Assembly (NCBI GenBank): GCA_965279195.1
Contig: CBDIHP010000045.1
Coordinates: 262,124-326,123 of the forward strand
Length of the DNA: 64,000 nucleotides
Source: CBDIHP01 sp965279195
GTDB lineage: Bacteria; Planctomycetota; Planctomycetia; Isosphaerales; Isosphaeraceae
Direction of reading: 5' to 3'
Shown: positions 33,689-41,936 of the stretch, in pieces
Numbering within the stretch: the stretch's first letter is position 1
Layout: each line of letters opens with the position of its first letter
The notes under the pieces: generated by a model
The model's database searches: none
Told to the model about the DNA's origin: nothing
What the model saw: the letters and a program-made list of their open reading frames with translations, nothing else
Program-made: the position numbers and the translations under genes

Positions 33689-34501
33689 TCAGTCCCTGCG
33701 GCCCAAGGGTTTCTTGCGGAAGAGGACGGTCGTCCCCGGCCCGGCCGAGAGTTGCCGTCCGGCGTCGCCATTCACGACGGCGACCTCGATCCAGCCCGAA
33801 CTCCCCGCCAGGGCGATCAGGTCGCCGGGGGAGCGGTCGCCATAGGTCCGGGAGATACCTTCGATCCGCACGTCCTTGATCTCGACGACCCAGTCACCGG
33901 CCGGGTGGTGCGCCACGCGAGGCTGCTGGACGTTGGTGATCAGGTTCCCGAAGGGATCCTTGAAGATGACCTCGGCCACGAGCCCCTGTGGATTCTCGGC
34001 CGCCTCGATCGTCCGCAGCCGGATCAGGCTGTCCGGAGGCCGGGCCGGGCCGAGTTCCTCCGGCGAGCCACCCCGAGCCAGGTGCGCGGCGGCCGGGGCG
34101 AGGATGTCCCGGCCGTGGAAGGTCGAGGAGACCTGCTTGCGGCGGAGGTTCGGGTTGGACAGCTCGCGGACTTCGGACGCGGACCGGCCCCGAAGGGCCC
34201 CGCTGATCAGGCCGTTGTCGGGGAGGACGAACCACTGGCCGTCGACACGCACGGCGACGAGGCGGCGGTCGGTGCCGACGCCGGGGTCCACGACCGCGAG
34301 GTGGATGGCCCCCTCGGGGAAGGCGTCGACGATGCTCGACAGCACGAACGCCCCCTCGACGATGTTCTGGGGGGCGATGCCGTGGCTGACGTCGACGAGC
34401 TGAGTGCCGGGCGCCAGGCCGAGGACGACCCCCTTCATCGCGGCGACGTAGGGGCCGTCCCAGCCGAAGTCGCTGGTGAGCGTCAGGAGGGCGGGTCTCA
34501 C
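33689..34501 (-). CDS. SAM hydroxide adenosyltransferase (SAM hydrolase, DUF62)
   Basis: 270 residues. LLTLTSDFGWDGPYVAAMKG at the N-terminus, VDVSHGIAPQNIVEGAFVL, LAVVDPGVGTDRR, LPDNGLI and the C-terminal VIFKDPFGNLITN are the conserved blocks of the fluorinase-like SAM hydroxide adenosyltransferases, which split SAM into adenosine and methionine using water. The Asp of TSDFG and the Asp/Arg/His triad of this family appear kept. The start is the GTG at 34501 with AGGAA 8 nt before it. It precedes bioA by one nucleotide, so it is made with a SAM-consuming biotin enzyme. Confidence 0.9.
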   Translation of the reverse strand: MRPALLTLTSDFGWDGPYVAAMKGVVLGLAPGTQLVDVSHGIAPQNIVEGAFVLSSIVDAFPEGAIHLAVVDPGVGTDRRLVAVRVDGQWFVLPDNGLISGALRGRSASEVRELSNPNLRRKQVSSTFHGRDILAPAAAHLARGGSPEELGPARPPDSLIRLRTIEAAENPQGLVAEVIFKDPFGNLITNVQQPRVAHHPAGDWVVEIKDVRIEGISRTYGDRSPGDLIALAGSSGWIEVAVVNGDAGRQLSAGPGTTVLFRKKPLGRRD

Positions 34502-34582
34502 GTCTTGGTTCCTTGGGAGAGTGGCGACGCCGGGGGGCCTCGCGGTCAAGGTGGGACGCTAACCGTCGGGGATCTCGCCCGC

Positions 34583-34939
34583 TCAGGCCTGGGCCTGGTA
34601 CCGGGCGGTGATCTTGGAGGTGATGCCGCCGCGCGGGCGGAAGTCGCCGACCACCGTCATCCGCCTCGGGTGGCAGGCGGCGACGAGGTCGTCGAGGATG
34701 GTGTTGACCGAGTGCTCGTAGAAGATGCCCCGGTCGCGGAAGGCGAAGAGGTAGAGCTTGAGGCTCTTGAGCTCGATGCAGGTCTGGCCGGGGACGTACT
34801 GGATGATGATGGTGCCGAAGTCCGGCTGGCCCGTCTTGGGGCAGACGGCGGTGAACTCGGGGCAGACGATCTCGATCTCGTATTCGCGGTCGGGGAACTG
34901 ATTCGGGAACGCTTCGAGCAGCGTCTGCGGCGTCGACAT
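34583..34939 (-). CDS. queF: NADPH-dependent 7-cyano-7-deazaguanine reductase QueF
   Basis: 118 residues, the short (unimodular) QueF. The active-site Cys is in FTAVCPKTGQPDFG, followed by the QueF motif region ELKSLKLYLFAFRDRG and FYEHSVNTILDDL. It reduces preQ0 to preQ1 in queuosine tRNA modification. ATG 34939; the gene stands 81 nt upstream of the SAM hydrolase gene in the same direction, and may share its transcript. Confidence 0.95.
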   Translation of the reverse strand: MSTPQTLLEAFPNQFPDREYEIEIVCPEFTAVCPKTGQPDFGTIIIQYVPGQTCIELKSLKLYLFAFRDRGIFYEHSVNTILDDLVAACHPRRMTVVGDFRPRGGITSKITARYQAQA

Positions 34940-35068
34940 CGAACGGGGCTCCTCGCGGGACAGGACACGGCGGAGGCCGGGGCCGGCGGACGCCCCTCGC
35001 CTCTCTCGTCCCCCATTCTATCCGCGAGTCGAGCCCGAGTGAGCCCCGTCGGCCGGCCAGGCCGGCCG

Positions 35069-36841
35069 TTATTTCCCCGGGGCCTTCGTGTTCGCCGCGA
35101 GGAGCCCGAACGTCCGGCTCACCGTCGAGGCGTCGGGAGCCGCGGTCGTGGTGAAGAACACGCAGCGGAACAGGCGGGCCAGTGCGATCGCCTGGTCGAG
35201 GTCATCCCCGGCCGATTCGATCGAGCCCCCTCGCCGCTGGGCCGACCGCTTCGCGAGGCCGTCGCGGTGCCGGGTCGCCAGTTCGGCGAGCGCGGCCAGG
35301 TCAACATAGGCGAGAGAGCCGGCGACCGAGAGCTTGCCCGCCCCGGCGGAGTCGAGCCAGTCCGTCGGCGGCGACTTGATGTAGCGGACCGCCGCCCCCG
35401 GGTTGTTGCTCACGACGAGCTGGTCCGGCAGCACCGAATAGGCCAGGTAGACCCGGGCATTGCCGAACGTGGTCACTTCCTGGCCGTCGACCTGGGTCGT
35501 GTTCAGGTGGAGCTGGGCACCGCGCCGCGAGTTGTCCAGGGCGATCACGGCGAGCATCGTGCGGAGGGCGTTCCTGACCGAGGCCGCGACCTGCGGCGCA
35601 CCGTTGCCGGATGCGAGGCCGAGGGCGGCGACCATCGGGACACCGGCACCCTTCGACGGGTAGTCGAAGCCGTCGGCATAAGCCACCAGCCGCGGCCCGA
35701 GGGCGGGCAGGACGGCCTTCCGCACGTCCTGATCGAGCGCGATCCCCCGGACGGCCGTGAGAATGTTCTCCAACTGCCAGCGGTCATTCTCGGGGACGAA
35801 CCCATCGAGGTAGTCTGCGATGGCCGAGAAATCGAACTGGATCGAGCTGAGGGCGACCGCCGTCTGGGGGATCTTCCGGAGCAGTTCCGTCGGGGCCGAC
35901 TTCCGGGTCAGCCACTGCTTGAGCCAGCCTTCGAGCTTCGAGGGGTCGAGGCTCTCCCTGGTGTGGACCAGCAGGCCATCCTTCCACTCGACGGACAGGC
36001 CGACGTAACGCAGGGCCCGGAAATAGCCCCGGATCGAACCGGCCGCGCGGGCCTCCCCGGGCTTGTCGGAGTCGGGGAGGGCTTCGAGGAACCGGACCAG
36101 GAACCCGGGGTGGAGGGCCAGCCGGATGAAGGAGCCCGAGGGCAGCGATTCGCGGACCTCGCGGGCCAGCGGGTCGGTCCAGAGGCTCGGCAGTCCCGAG
36201 TCGGAGTTGCGCTTGAGGATCTCGATCAGTTGCTCGGCGGAATTCGACCAGGCGAAGGTTCCGTCGTCGAGCAGGAAGTAATGATCGGCGGGGCGGCCGT
36301 CGGCGTAGGTCCGGGTGAAGTAAGTCTGGCCTCCGTGGCGGTTCTCCTGGATGTCGCGCAGCTCGCCGGACGACTTCTGGGTCCGGTTGAAGGCCTCCAT
36401 GAACCGGACCATGAGCGCCTTGTCGCGCGGCCGGACCATGACCAACCCGCGTCCGCCGTCGGGCCCGGCCCCGGCCGGCATGTGGAAGCTGAGGACTACC
36501 GCGTCGCCGAGGATGTCGTCCCGGAACCGGTCCCAGTCGACCTGGAGGGCCTCCTCGATCTGGGACCGGGCCTGCTGGAAGGCCTCGTATTGCTCGGACT
36601 TCAGGAGTGCCTGGACCGCCGGCAGTTCGCGGATTCCCCGGGCCAGCGGCGAGGCGACGATCGTCCCGTAATGGCCCCGGAGGTCGTCGACGCTCAGGGT
36701 GAACGAGGTGTCGGGCGGGAGCAGCCGGAGCAGGGATTCCGTCGAGCCCGCCGCCAGGACGAGGGCGGGGAACGCGAGGAACCCGAACGAGACGAGGCAA
36801 GACAGGGCCCGGCGGACCCCCGACCGAATTGAGCCGACCAT
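35069..36841 (-). CDS. Large exported protein of unknown function (DUF3352-like)
   Basis: 590 residues. ATG 36841 behind GGAGGTCCGGGC gives a Sec signal peptide (CLVSFGFLAFPALVLAAG, cut near residue 30). The body is mixed alpha/beta with repeated segments resembling LPPDTSFTLSVDDLRGHYG and TRTYADGRPADHYFLLDDGT, a style seen in planctomycete DUF3352 proteins, but this is a loose resemblance. It lies 29 nt downstream of the anti-sigma factor gene, so it is likely regulated with or by the sigma factor. It might be the envelope protein sensed or made by the system. Confidence 0.65.
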   Translation of the reverse strand: MVGSIRSGVRRALSCLVSFGFLAFPALVLAAGSTESLLRLLPPDTSFTLSVDDLRGHYGTIVASPLARGIRELPAVQALLKSEQYEAFQQARSQIEEALQVDWDRFRDDILGDAVVLSFHMPAGAGPDGGRGLVMVRPRDKALMVRFMEAFNRTQKSSGELRDIQENRHGGQTYFTRTYADGRPADHYFLLDDGTFAWSNSAEQLIEILKRNSDSGLPSLWTDPLAREVRESLPSGSFIRLALHPGFLVRFLEALPDSDKPGEARAAGSIRGYFRALRYVGLSVEWKDGLLVHTRESLDPSKLEGWLKQWLTRKSAPTELLRKIPQTAVALSSIQFDFSAIADYLDGFVPENDRWQLENILTAVRGIALDQDVRKAVLPALGPRLVAYADGFDYPSKGAGVPMVAALGLASGNGAPQVAASVRNALRTMLAVIALDNSRRGAQLHLNTTQVDGQEVTTFGNARVYLAYSVLPDQLVVSNNPGAAVRYIKSPPTDWLDSAGAGKLSVAGSLAYVDLAALAELATRHRDGLAKRSAQRRGGSIESAGDDLDQAIALARLFRCVFFTTTAAPDASTVSRTFGLLAANTKAPGK

Positions 36842-36870
36842 GCCCGGACCTCCGACTCGACCCGACGAAA

Positions 36871-37572
36871 TCACCCTTCGTTCCCGCCCGCACGGCTGGC
36901 GAGGCTCGGTCCCAGGAGGAACCCGAACGCCTGCCGGGCCGACCCGGAGATCGGCTTCACGCTGCGATTCACCTTCCGACCGACCGACTGGAGCACCTCG
37001 GTCGCCGGGGGCACCGCCACGCCCACGCTCAGGTCCGGCGAGGCCGCCCCGAGCGTGGTCTCGGGCAGGTCGATGACGTCCAGGCCGATCCGCGCGGCCG
37101 GTGCCGAGGCTTCCCTCGCCATGCCGAGCGTCGCCGATGTCGCCAGCGCGAGGGCACGGTTCAGGTTCGGCCGGCTGGGGGCGGGCCGGTTCCGGACGAG
37201 GTCGCGGATCGGAATCCGGTCATCTCGACGCGGGAAGCCCAGCGCGACAACGGCGAGGATCGCGGCGGCGGCCGACACCCAGGCGGCTCGCCGGGCGGCG
37301 GGAGACCAGGCCACGACGGCGGGACGCTCGAACTCCTCGAGGGCGGCGACCTTGAGCCGGTTGAGGAATTCCGGCGAGGCGGGCTCGAGTTTCGGGAGGC
37401 CGACGCGAAGGACCTGTTGGAGCCGCGTGAGCTGTCGCCAGATCGGCCCGCAGCGCCCGCAGCCGGAGGCGTGGTCGTCGAGCGAACGCTCCAGGTCGAG
37501 GAGGTCCCGGCCCGAGAGGTCGTCGAGCAACTCCCGGGAGAGCCGGTCGAAGTCGGGGCAGGTCAGGGACAT
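36871..37572 (-). CDS. Anti-sigma factor with N-terminal zinc-finger motif (zf-HC2)
   Basis: 233 residues. The N-terminus DFDRLSRELLDDL, then LDDHASGCGRCGPIWRQL, is the H-x3-C-x2-C zinc motif of anti-sigma domains (His, Cys, Cys). A transmembrane helix (AWVSAAAAILAVVALGF) lies at about residues 125-142. The C-terminal ~90 residues face outward and are Ala/Pro/Ser-rich. It should hold the upstream-encoded ECF sigma factor until an envelope signal releases it. It starts 40 nt after the sigma gene stop. Confidence 0.85.
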   Translation of the reverse strand: MSLTCPDFDRLSRELLDDLSGRDLLDLERSLDDHASGCGRCGPIWRQLTRLQQVLRVGLPKLEPASPEFLNRLKVAALEEFERPAVVAWSPAARRAAWVSAAAAILAVVALGFPRRDDRIPIRDLVRNRPAPSRPNLNRALALATSATLGMAREASAPAARIGLDVIDLPETTLGAASPDLSVGVAVPPATEVLQSVGRKVNRSVKPISGSARQAFGFLLGPSLASRAGGNEG

Positions 37573-37612
37573 CGGGCGCTCCGCTGGCGGACAATGGGGG
37601 GATCGGACGGGT

Positions 37613-38158
37613 TCATGGGCAGTTGACACCGCGACGGCCGAGATGCTCGGCGAGTTCGCCTCGCGCCCGGTGGAGCCAGGTCTTGACGGTGCCGACGGGC
37701 CGCTCGATCGATTCGGCGATTTCCTCGTAGGGCAGACCCTGCTCGTGGAACAGGACGAAGACGAGCCGGTATTCCGGTCGGAGCCGGTCGAGGGCCCGTT
37801 CGAGTTCTCCCGAGAGGTCGTCGGGGTCACCCGGGGGGGGGCGGAGATCGGGCCGGTCCTCGATCGAATCGGTCGGCAACGGGCGCCGGGCCCGCTTGCC
37901 CATCGCCGTGCGGCAGCGATTGGCGGCGATCCCCAGGAGCCAGGGGCGGAGCGGCCGCTCGGGGTCGAAACCGGCGATCGCGCGGAGGGCCCGGAGGAAG
38001 GTCTCCTGGACCACGTCCTCCGCGTCATGCCGGTTCCCGAGCATCCGGTGGCAGAGCCCGAGGACGACGCCGTGGAACTGGTCGATCAGCAGGCCGGGGG
38101 CCTGCGGGTCGCCGTCTCGCAGCGCCTGAACGAGGGCTCGGTCGTCGGAGGTGGTCAC
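37613..38158 (-). CDS. ECF-type RNA polymerase sigma factor
   Basis: 181 residues. Region 2 is seen in QFHGVVLGLCHRMLGNRHDA, EDVVQETFLRALRAI and RPLRPWLLGIAANRCR; region 4 in LPYEEIAESIERPVGTVKTW, LHRARGEL. The linker between them is Pro/Asp-rich. The start is a GTG at 38158 with only a weak ribosome site. It heads the unit sigma - anti-sigma - exported protein. Its promoter was not recognised by eye; autoregulation is usual for this class. Confidence 0.9.
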   Translation of the reverse strand: MTTSDDRALVQALRDGDPQAPGLLIDQFHGVVLGLCHRMLGNRHDAEDVVQETFLRALRAIAGFDPERPLRPWLLGIAANRCRTAMGKRARRPLPTDSIEDRPDLRPPPGDPDDLSGELERALDRLRPEYRLVFVLFHEQGLPYEEIAESIERPVGTVKTWLHRARGELAEHLGRRGVNCP

Positions 38159-38320
38159 GCGATAACCTGGTCCCGGCGCTCCATCGCGGGCCGCCGGCGG
38201 TCCCGAACCGTTCCGGACTGCCTGGGATTACCCGCCCGGCGCCCCTGCCGTTTCAGGGATTTTCGTCGGGCGGGCGACTTTCTCAAGCCGGCCTCCGGAA
38301 TCGGAGCGTGCGGAAATGAC

Positions 38321-38366
38321 ACCGCGACCCCGCGCCGGCGTGTGCCGGGGCGGGGTCGCGGTGTGC
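38321..38366 (-). terminator. Strong 15-bp hairpin, probable terminator of the 126-residue gene
   Basis: ACACCGCGACCCCGC at 38321-38335 pairs perfectly with 38352-38366 around a 16-nt loop. It lies 30 nt past the minus-strand gene ending at 38397; on that strand the stem is followed by CATTTCC, a poor U-tract, so termination may be partial. Confidence 0.55.
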
Positions 38367-38396
38367 TCGGGTCGATCCTGGACCGTCCCGGGCGGA

Positions 38397-38777
38397 TCAG
38401 GCGGGGTGGGCGGACCCGGCCTCGGCGGCGAGGTCGGTGAGCTCGGCGGCGGAGAGTTCGTGGAACGACCGGCCCATCTCCTCGAGCCCTTCGTGGAGCC
38501 GGACGGCGATGGCGTGGAGCTCCGGGGAGTCGATCCGCCAGGCGATGTCGGCCAGGTCCCCGGGCTCGACCTCGCTGAGGGTCTGGCCGCGACGCTCCAG
38601 TTCCGACTCCAGGCGGAGCATGGTCTCGAGCATCTCGGCGTGGGTCTCGGCCGAGCCGCCGAGCAGGACGCACTGGTCGCCGCTGCTGATCCGCTGCTGG
38701 TCGTCCCACCCGTCGAGCCCGAAACCGATGATGGCGGCCTTGAGCCTGCGCGTCTCGCGCTCAGGTTGCGTCCTCAT
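38397..38777 (-). CDS. Small conserved-looking protein, function unknown
   Basis: 126 residues. The start AAIIGFGLDGWDDQQRISSG and QCVLLGGSAETHAEMLETML look conserved (I recall similar planctomycete orphans), then a Glu/Leu-rich helical C-terminus. No membrane or signal segment. ATG 38777. It is followed by a hairpin terminator and preceded by the 68-residue gene 207 nt away. Confidence 0.65.
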   Translation of the reverse strand: MRTQPERETRRLKAAIIGFGLDGWDDQQRISSGDQCVLLGGSAETHAEMLETMLRLESELERRGQTLSEVEPGDLADIAWRIDSPELHAIAVRLHEGLEEMGRSFHELSAAELTDLAAEAGSAHPA

Positions 38778-38984
38778 ATCGAGAGGGCCCTTCGCTTCTG
38801 GAGTGGGATGTCATACCGGCGTGGGTGGGGGCAGCCGCCCTCGGATTCGCGAGAACCTCGTCGGTCCCGCGTGCCTCCCGGCGGCCTCTCACGCCACGCG
38901 TAACTTATCGGCTGACGAACCGGCTCCATGCAGCGGGCGAGGGGGAATCGACCCGCCCCCCCGGCCCGGCCCCCTGCGACATTG

Positions 38985-39191
38985 TTACGACCCGCTCAGG
39001 CAATCCCGGGCCGACCCGCGGGCGACTTTATACGCAAGCCGCACCGTGATCGCGCGGGCCTCAAGCTGGTCCTCGCTGAAGAGCCGCCCTTCGCTCGGCG
39101 GCAAACCCGCCAGGGAGAGCGTCAGCGGAAGCAGATCCAGAAATTGCCGGTACTTTTGCTGAAGATCGGCTGCCCCGGTCGAATCGCCCAC
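38985..39191 (-). CDS. Small (68-residue) orphan protein
   Basis: Starting at GTG 39191 with AGGAG 7 nt upstream, the protein reads LQQKYRQFLDLLPLTLSLAG, LPPSEGRLFSEDQLEARAI, then TVRLAYKVARG. It has periodic helix-type hydrophobics and no low complexity, unlike shadow frames, and resembles small planctomycete orphans I recall. No function known. It sits 108 nt downstream of the Clp_N-ThiD2-ThiE gene. Confidence 0.6.
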   Translation of the reverse strand: MGDSTGAADLQQKYRQFLDLLPLTLSLAGLPPSEGRLFSEDQLEARAITVRLAYKVARGSARDCLSGS

Positions 39192-39299
39192 GGCTGCGCT
39201 CCTGGTCGTAGCGGGTTGGGTTGGAAGGGACGCCAACGCGTCGCCGCGCCTAGTATCCCGCCCGGATCGGCCCGGGGCAAGCGGCGAGACGTTCCGGAC

Positions 39300-40877
39300 T
39301 CAATCCGTCGCCTCATCCAGCAGGGCCCGCAGTTCGGCCGCCGCCTTCCGAGGGAATTCCGCCCTCACCACCGCGGCGCTCACCGCCACCCGTCGGGCCC
39401 CCGCCTCGATCAACTCGGGCAGGTTCTCGGCCGTGATCCCGCCGATCGCGAACCAGGGCAGGGTGGTTTGCTCCGAGGCCCGCCTCGCGAACGCGAGCCC
39501 GGCGAAGTCATCGAACTCCTTCGTCCGGCTGGCGAACATCGGCCCGACGCCCAGGTAGCTCGCGGCGTCCAGCACCGCCCGTTCGAGCTGCGAGCCGTCG
39601 TGGGTCGAGACCCCGACGATCGCCGTCGGGCCCACGATCCGGCGGGCGTCGCGGACCGAGAGGTCGTCCTGGCCCAGATGCACGCCGTCCGCCCCCGCCA
39701 GCCTCGCGAGGTCGGGGCGGTCGTTGACGATGAACCGGGCCTTTGACCTGGCGGTGAGGATCCGGACCTCACGCGCCCGCGACAGCCATTCGCGGTCGTC
39801 GAGGTCTTTCTCGCGGAGCTGGATGACGTCGGCCCCGCCCGCCAGGGCCTCGCCGACCACCCAGGTCAGGTCGCCGAGCGTCGGAAGCCCCCCGACAAGC
39901 ACCATGAGTTTCGCGTCGCCCAGCACGCGCCGGGACGCCATGGCGGTGATCGTCAGCTTCTCCAGGGTGTAGACGTCGTATCGCAGGACCTCGAACTTGC
40001 CGGACGCCCACACATCAATGAGCTTGGAATACTCTTCGAGCGTCCGGAGGGCTTCTTCGACCCGCTTGAAGTTGGCGAATAGAACCGCGCGGGGGTTCTC
40101 GCGGGTCTGCTCGCTGACGGTCATGATGTGGGTGCCGACGTCAGAGGGGGTGTCGCGGGAGGCGAGGAGGATCTCCGGATCGATCGCCCGGATCGCCTCG
40201 CCGAGGCGGTGGCGCACGTCCTTGAGGCGTCGGGTGAGCATCGAGTCGTTGAGGGCGAACCGGACGTAATCCTCCACCACGCGCAGCCCTTCCCGGGCCC
40301 GGTTCGCGGAGGCGTCGAGGATCCGGCCGAGGTCATCCCCCTGGCCGGGCTCGGTCAGTTCGAGCGGGGGGATGTCGGGGGCGAGCGGGATCGGGGCGAT
40401 CTCGCCGCCGGTCTGCTCGTTGATCCGGTCGAGCAACTCGACCACGCGCAGGCCGGCGGATTCGACGGAGGCCCGGATCGCCGGCAGCACGGTGAGGATC
40501 GCCGAGAGCATGTGCTCGGTGCCGACCAGCCGGCCCCGGTCGAACGACCTCGCCTGGCCGACCGCTTCGATGAGAACGTCACGCGACTCGGACGCGTGCG
40601 GGATCGCCGCCGACGCGTCGCCGATCGTCTCGATCGCCCGGTCGATGACCGCGTCCTCGATCTCCACTTCAGCGATGCCCAGCGCGTCCAGGAGCGCCTG
40701 CGGGATGAGGCCGAATTCGGCGGTCAGGGCGGCGGAACGACTCTCGGTCTCCTCGGCGAGGGCCGCGAACAGGTCGGTGGGGTCGACCTGCCCCGAGGCA
40801 CGACGTTGGGCGCGGAGCTCGGCTCGCCGGATCACACGCAGGGCGCCGGCCGTGAACGATTCGGGGCTGTAGTACAT
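39300..40877 (-). CDS. thiE: Clp_N-ThiD2-ThiE fusion: thiamine phosphate synthase with HMP-P kinase-like domain
   Basis: 525 residues in three parts. Residues 8-70 and 96-155 are two Clp-repeat-like units (FTAGALRVIRRAELRA; ESRDVLIEAVGQARSFDRG with LVGTEHMLSAIL). Residues ~183-310 match the ThiD2 domain (RILDASANRAREGLRVVEDY, DVRHRLGEAI), proposed to phosphorylate HMP-P. Residues ~322-525 are ThiE: QLREK 353-357, NDRPD 385-389, HLGQDD 400-405, GVGPMFASRTKE 443-454, AIGGI 477-481. ThiE joins HMP-PP and HET-P to thiamine phosphate. The Clp_N part is unexpected; such repeats normally bind adaptor proteins or substrates of Clp. No TPP riboswitch motif is seen upstream. Confidence 0.85.
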   Translation of the reverse strand: MYYSPESFTAGALRVIRRAELRAQRRASGQVDPTDLFAALAEETESRSAALTAEFGLIPQALLDALGIAEVEIEDAVIDRAIETIGDASAAIPHASESRDVLIEAVGQARSFDRGRLVGTEHMLSAILTVLPAIRASVESAGLRVVELLDRINEQTGGEIAPIPLAPDIPPLELTEPGQGDDLGRILDASANRAREGLRVVEDYVRFALNDSMLTRRLKDVRHRLGEAIRAIDPEILLASRDTPSDVGTHIMTVSEQTRENPRAVLFANFKRVEEALRTLEEYSKLIDVWASGKFEVLRYDVYTLEKLTITAMASRRVLGDAKLMVLVGGLPTLGDLTWVVGEALAGGADVIQLREKDLDDREWLSRAREVRILTARSKARFIVNDRPDLARLAGADGVHLGQDDLSVRDARRIVGPTAIVGVSTHDGSQLERAVLDAASYLGVGPMFASRTKEFDDFAGLAFARRASEQTTLPWFAIGGITAENLPELIEAGARRVAVSAAVVRAEFPRKAAAELRALLDEATD

Positions 40878-41089
40878 GGATCTGGCTTCGCTCGGCCGGC
40901 GGATCGGATCCGCGTGGGGCGTCGGGTCGACTTCGGTGCCCGACCTTGATTTCGGATATCGCGCGGACCATCATGATACTCAAGTCGTCGCGTCCCGGCT
41001 CGCACTCGATCGCGCCAGGGCACCCGCCGCACCCGCCATCGAGGCCGCCGGAAGTGTCCCCACCCAGCACCTTCGCAGGACCCCACCCC

Positions 41090-41668
41090 GTGATCCGCAC
41101 GCTCCCGATCCTCCTCGCCTCGGCCTTCCTGGCCGCGATCGTCGCCGTCCCGTTCGCCCAGGCCGAGGGCGGCGCCAAGAAGGGCATCCTCAAGTTCACC
41201 ATGAAGGACATCGACGGCCAGCCGGTCGACCTGTCCAAGTACGAGGGCAAGGTCCTCCTCGTCGTGAACACCGCCAGCCAGTGCGGCCTGACCCCGCAGT
41301 ACAAGCAGCTCGAAGAGGTCTACGCCAAGTACAAGGCCAAGGGTTTCGAGATCCTCGCCTTCCCGGCCAATGAGTTCGGCAAGCAGGAGCCGGGCACCGA
41401 TTCCGAGATCAAGGAGTTCTGCTCGACCAACTACAAGGTCAGCTTCCCTCTGTTCTCCAAGATCGTGGTGAAGGGCAAGGGGATCGACCCCCTCTACCAG
41501 TTCCTCACCAGCCCCGAGACCAACGCCAAGTTTGCCGGCGACATCCAGTGGAACTTCGCCAAGTTCCTGGTGAACAAGAAGGGCGAGGTCATCGCCCGCT
41601 TCGCCCCGCAGATCAAGCCCGACAGCGCCGACGTCACCGCCGCCATCGAGGCCGCCCTCGCCAAGTAA
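41090..41668 (+). CDS. Exported glutathione peroxidase-family protein
   Basis: 192 residues. The start is a GTG at 41090 (AGGA 10 nt upstream), giving a Sec signal peptide (ILLASAFLAAIVAVPFAQA). The mature protein has the GPx fold: LVVNTASQCGLTPQYKQLEE with the peroxidatic Cys in place of selenocysteine, FPANEFGKQEPG with the Gln, and WNFAKFLV with the Trp. Bacterial Cys-GPx enzymes usually use thioredoxin. A periplasmic location is unusual. It is transcribed away from the thiamine gene. Confidence 0.9.
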   Translation: MIRTLPILLASAFLAAIVAVPFAQAEGGAKKGILKFTMKDIDGQPVDLSKYEGKVLLVVNTASQCGLTPQYKQLEEVYAKYKAKGFEILAFPANEFGKQEPGTDSEIKEFCSTNYKVSFPLFSKIVVKGKGIDPLYQFLTSPETNAKFAGDIQWNFAKFLVNKKGEVIARFAPQIKPDSADVTAAIEAALAK

Positions 41669-41698
41669 ACCGCGATTGATACGTCGAACCCTGACGAT

Positions 41699-41724
41699 GA
41701 GCCGCACCCCAACCGGTGCGGCTC
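41699..41724 (+). terminator. Hairpin after the glutathione peroxidase gene
   Basis: GAGCCGCACC at 41699-41708 pairs perfectly with GGTGCGGCTC at 41715-41724 across a 6-nt loop, 30 nt past the stop. The following TCTGCATTCC is only partly T-rich. Confidence 0.65.
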
Positions 41725-41870
41725 TCTGCATTCCTGCCCTTCACGCAATGCTCCCAGGTAGCGAGGGCTGTCGTCGAGCCGAAGTCGAGGCGTCTCCCAC
41801 CGACATCGAGCCCGGACAGCGCTTGACCTGACGGGCAATTCGCAAACCTTCACGGTCCAAGCCTCGCGAA

Positions 41871-41907
41871 CGAAAACGGCCGACGATCCCCGAAGGATCG
41901 CCGGCCG
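41871..41907 (-). terminator. Rho-independent terminator of the HlyD-like gene
   Basis: On the minus strand a stem CGGCCGGCGATCC pairs with GGATCGTCGGCCG (one mismatch) around TTCGG, followed by TTTTCG. It lies about 30 nt past the stop at 41937. Confidence 0.75.
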
Positions 41908-41936
41908 ATCGTATTTCACATCTTCGCTCGACCCGC

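Noticed and set aside
33752..36832. A 1026-codon open frame on the plus strand
   Set aside because: It lies antisense to the SAM hydrolase, queF and exported-protein genes, is rich in Arg/Gly/Asp/Glu with no domain, and is a GC-rich shadow of those genes.
40878..41089. TPP riboswitch upstream of the thiamine gene
   Set aside because: The conserved CTGAGA and ACCTGA segments of the TPP riboswitch are not present on either strand of this gap.
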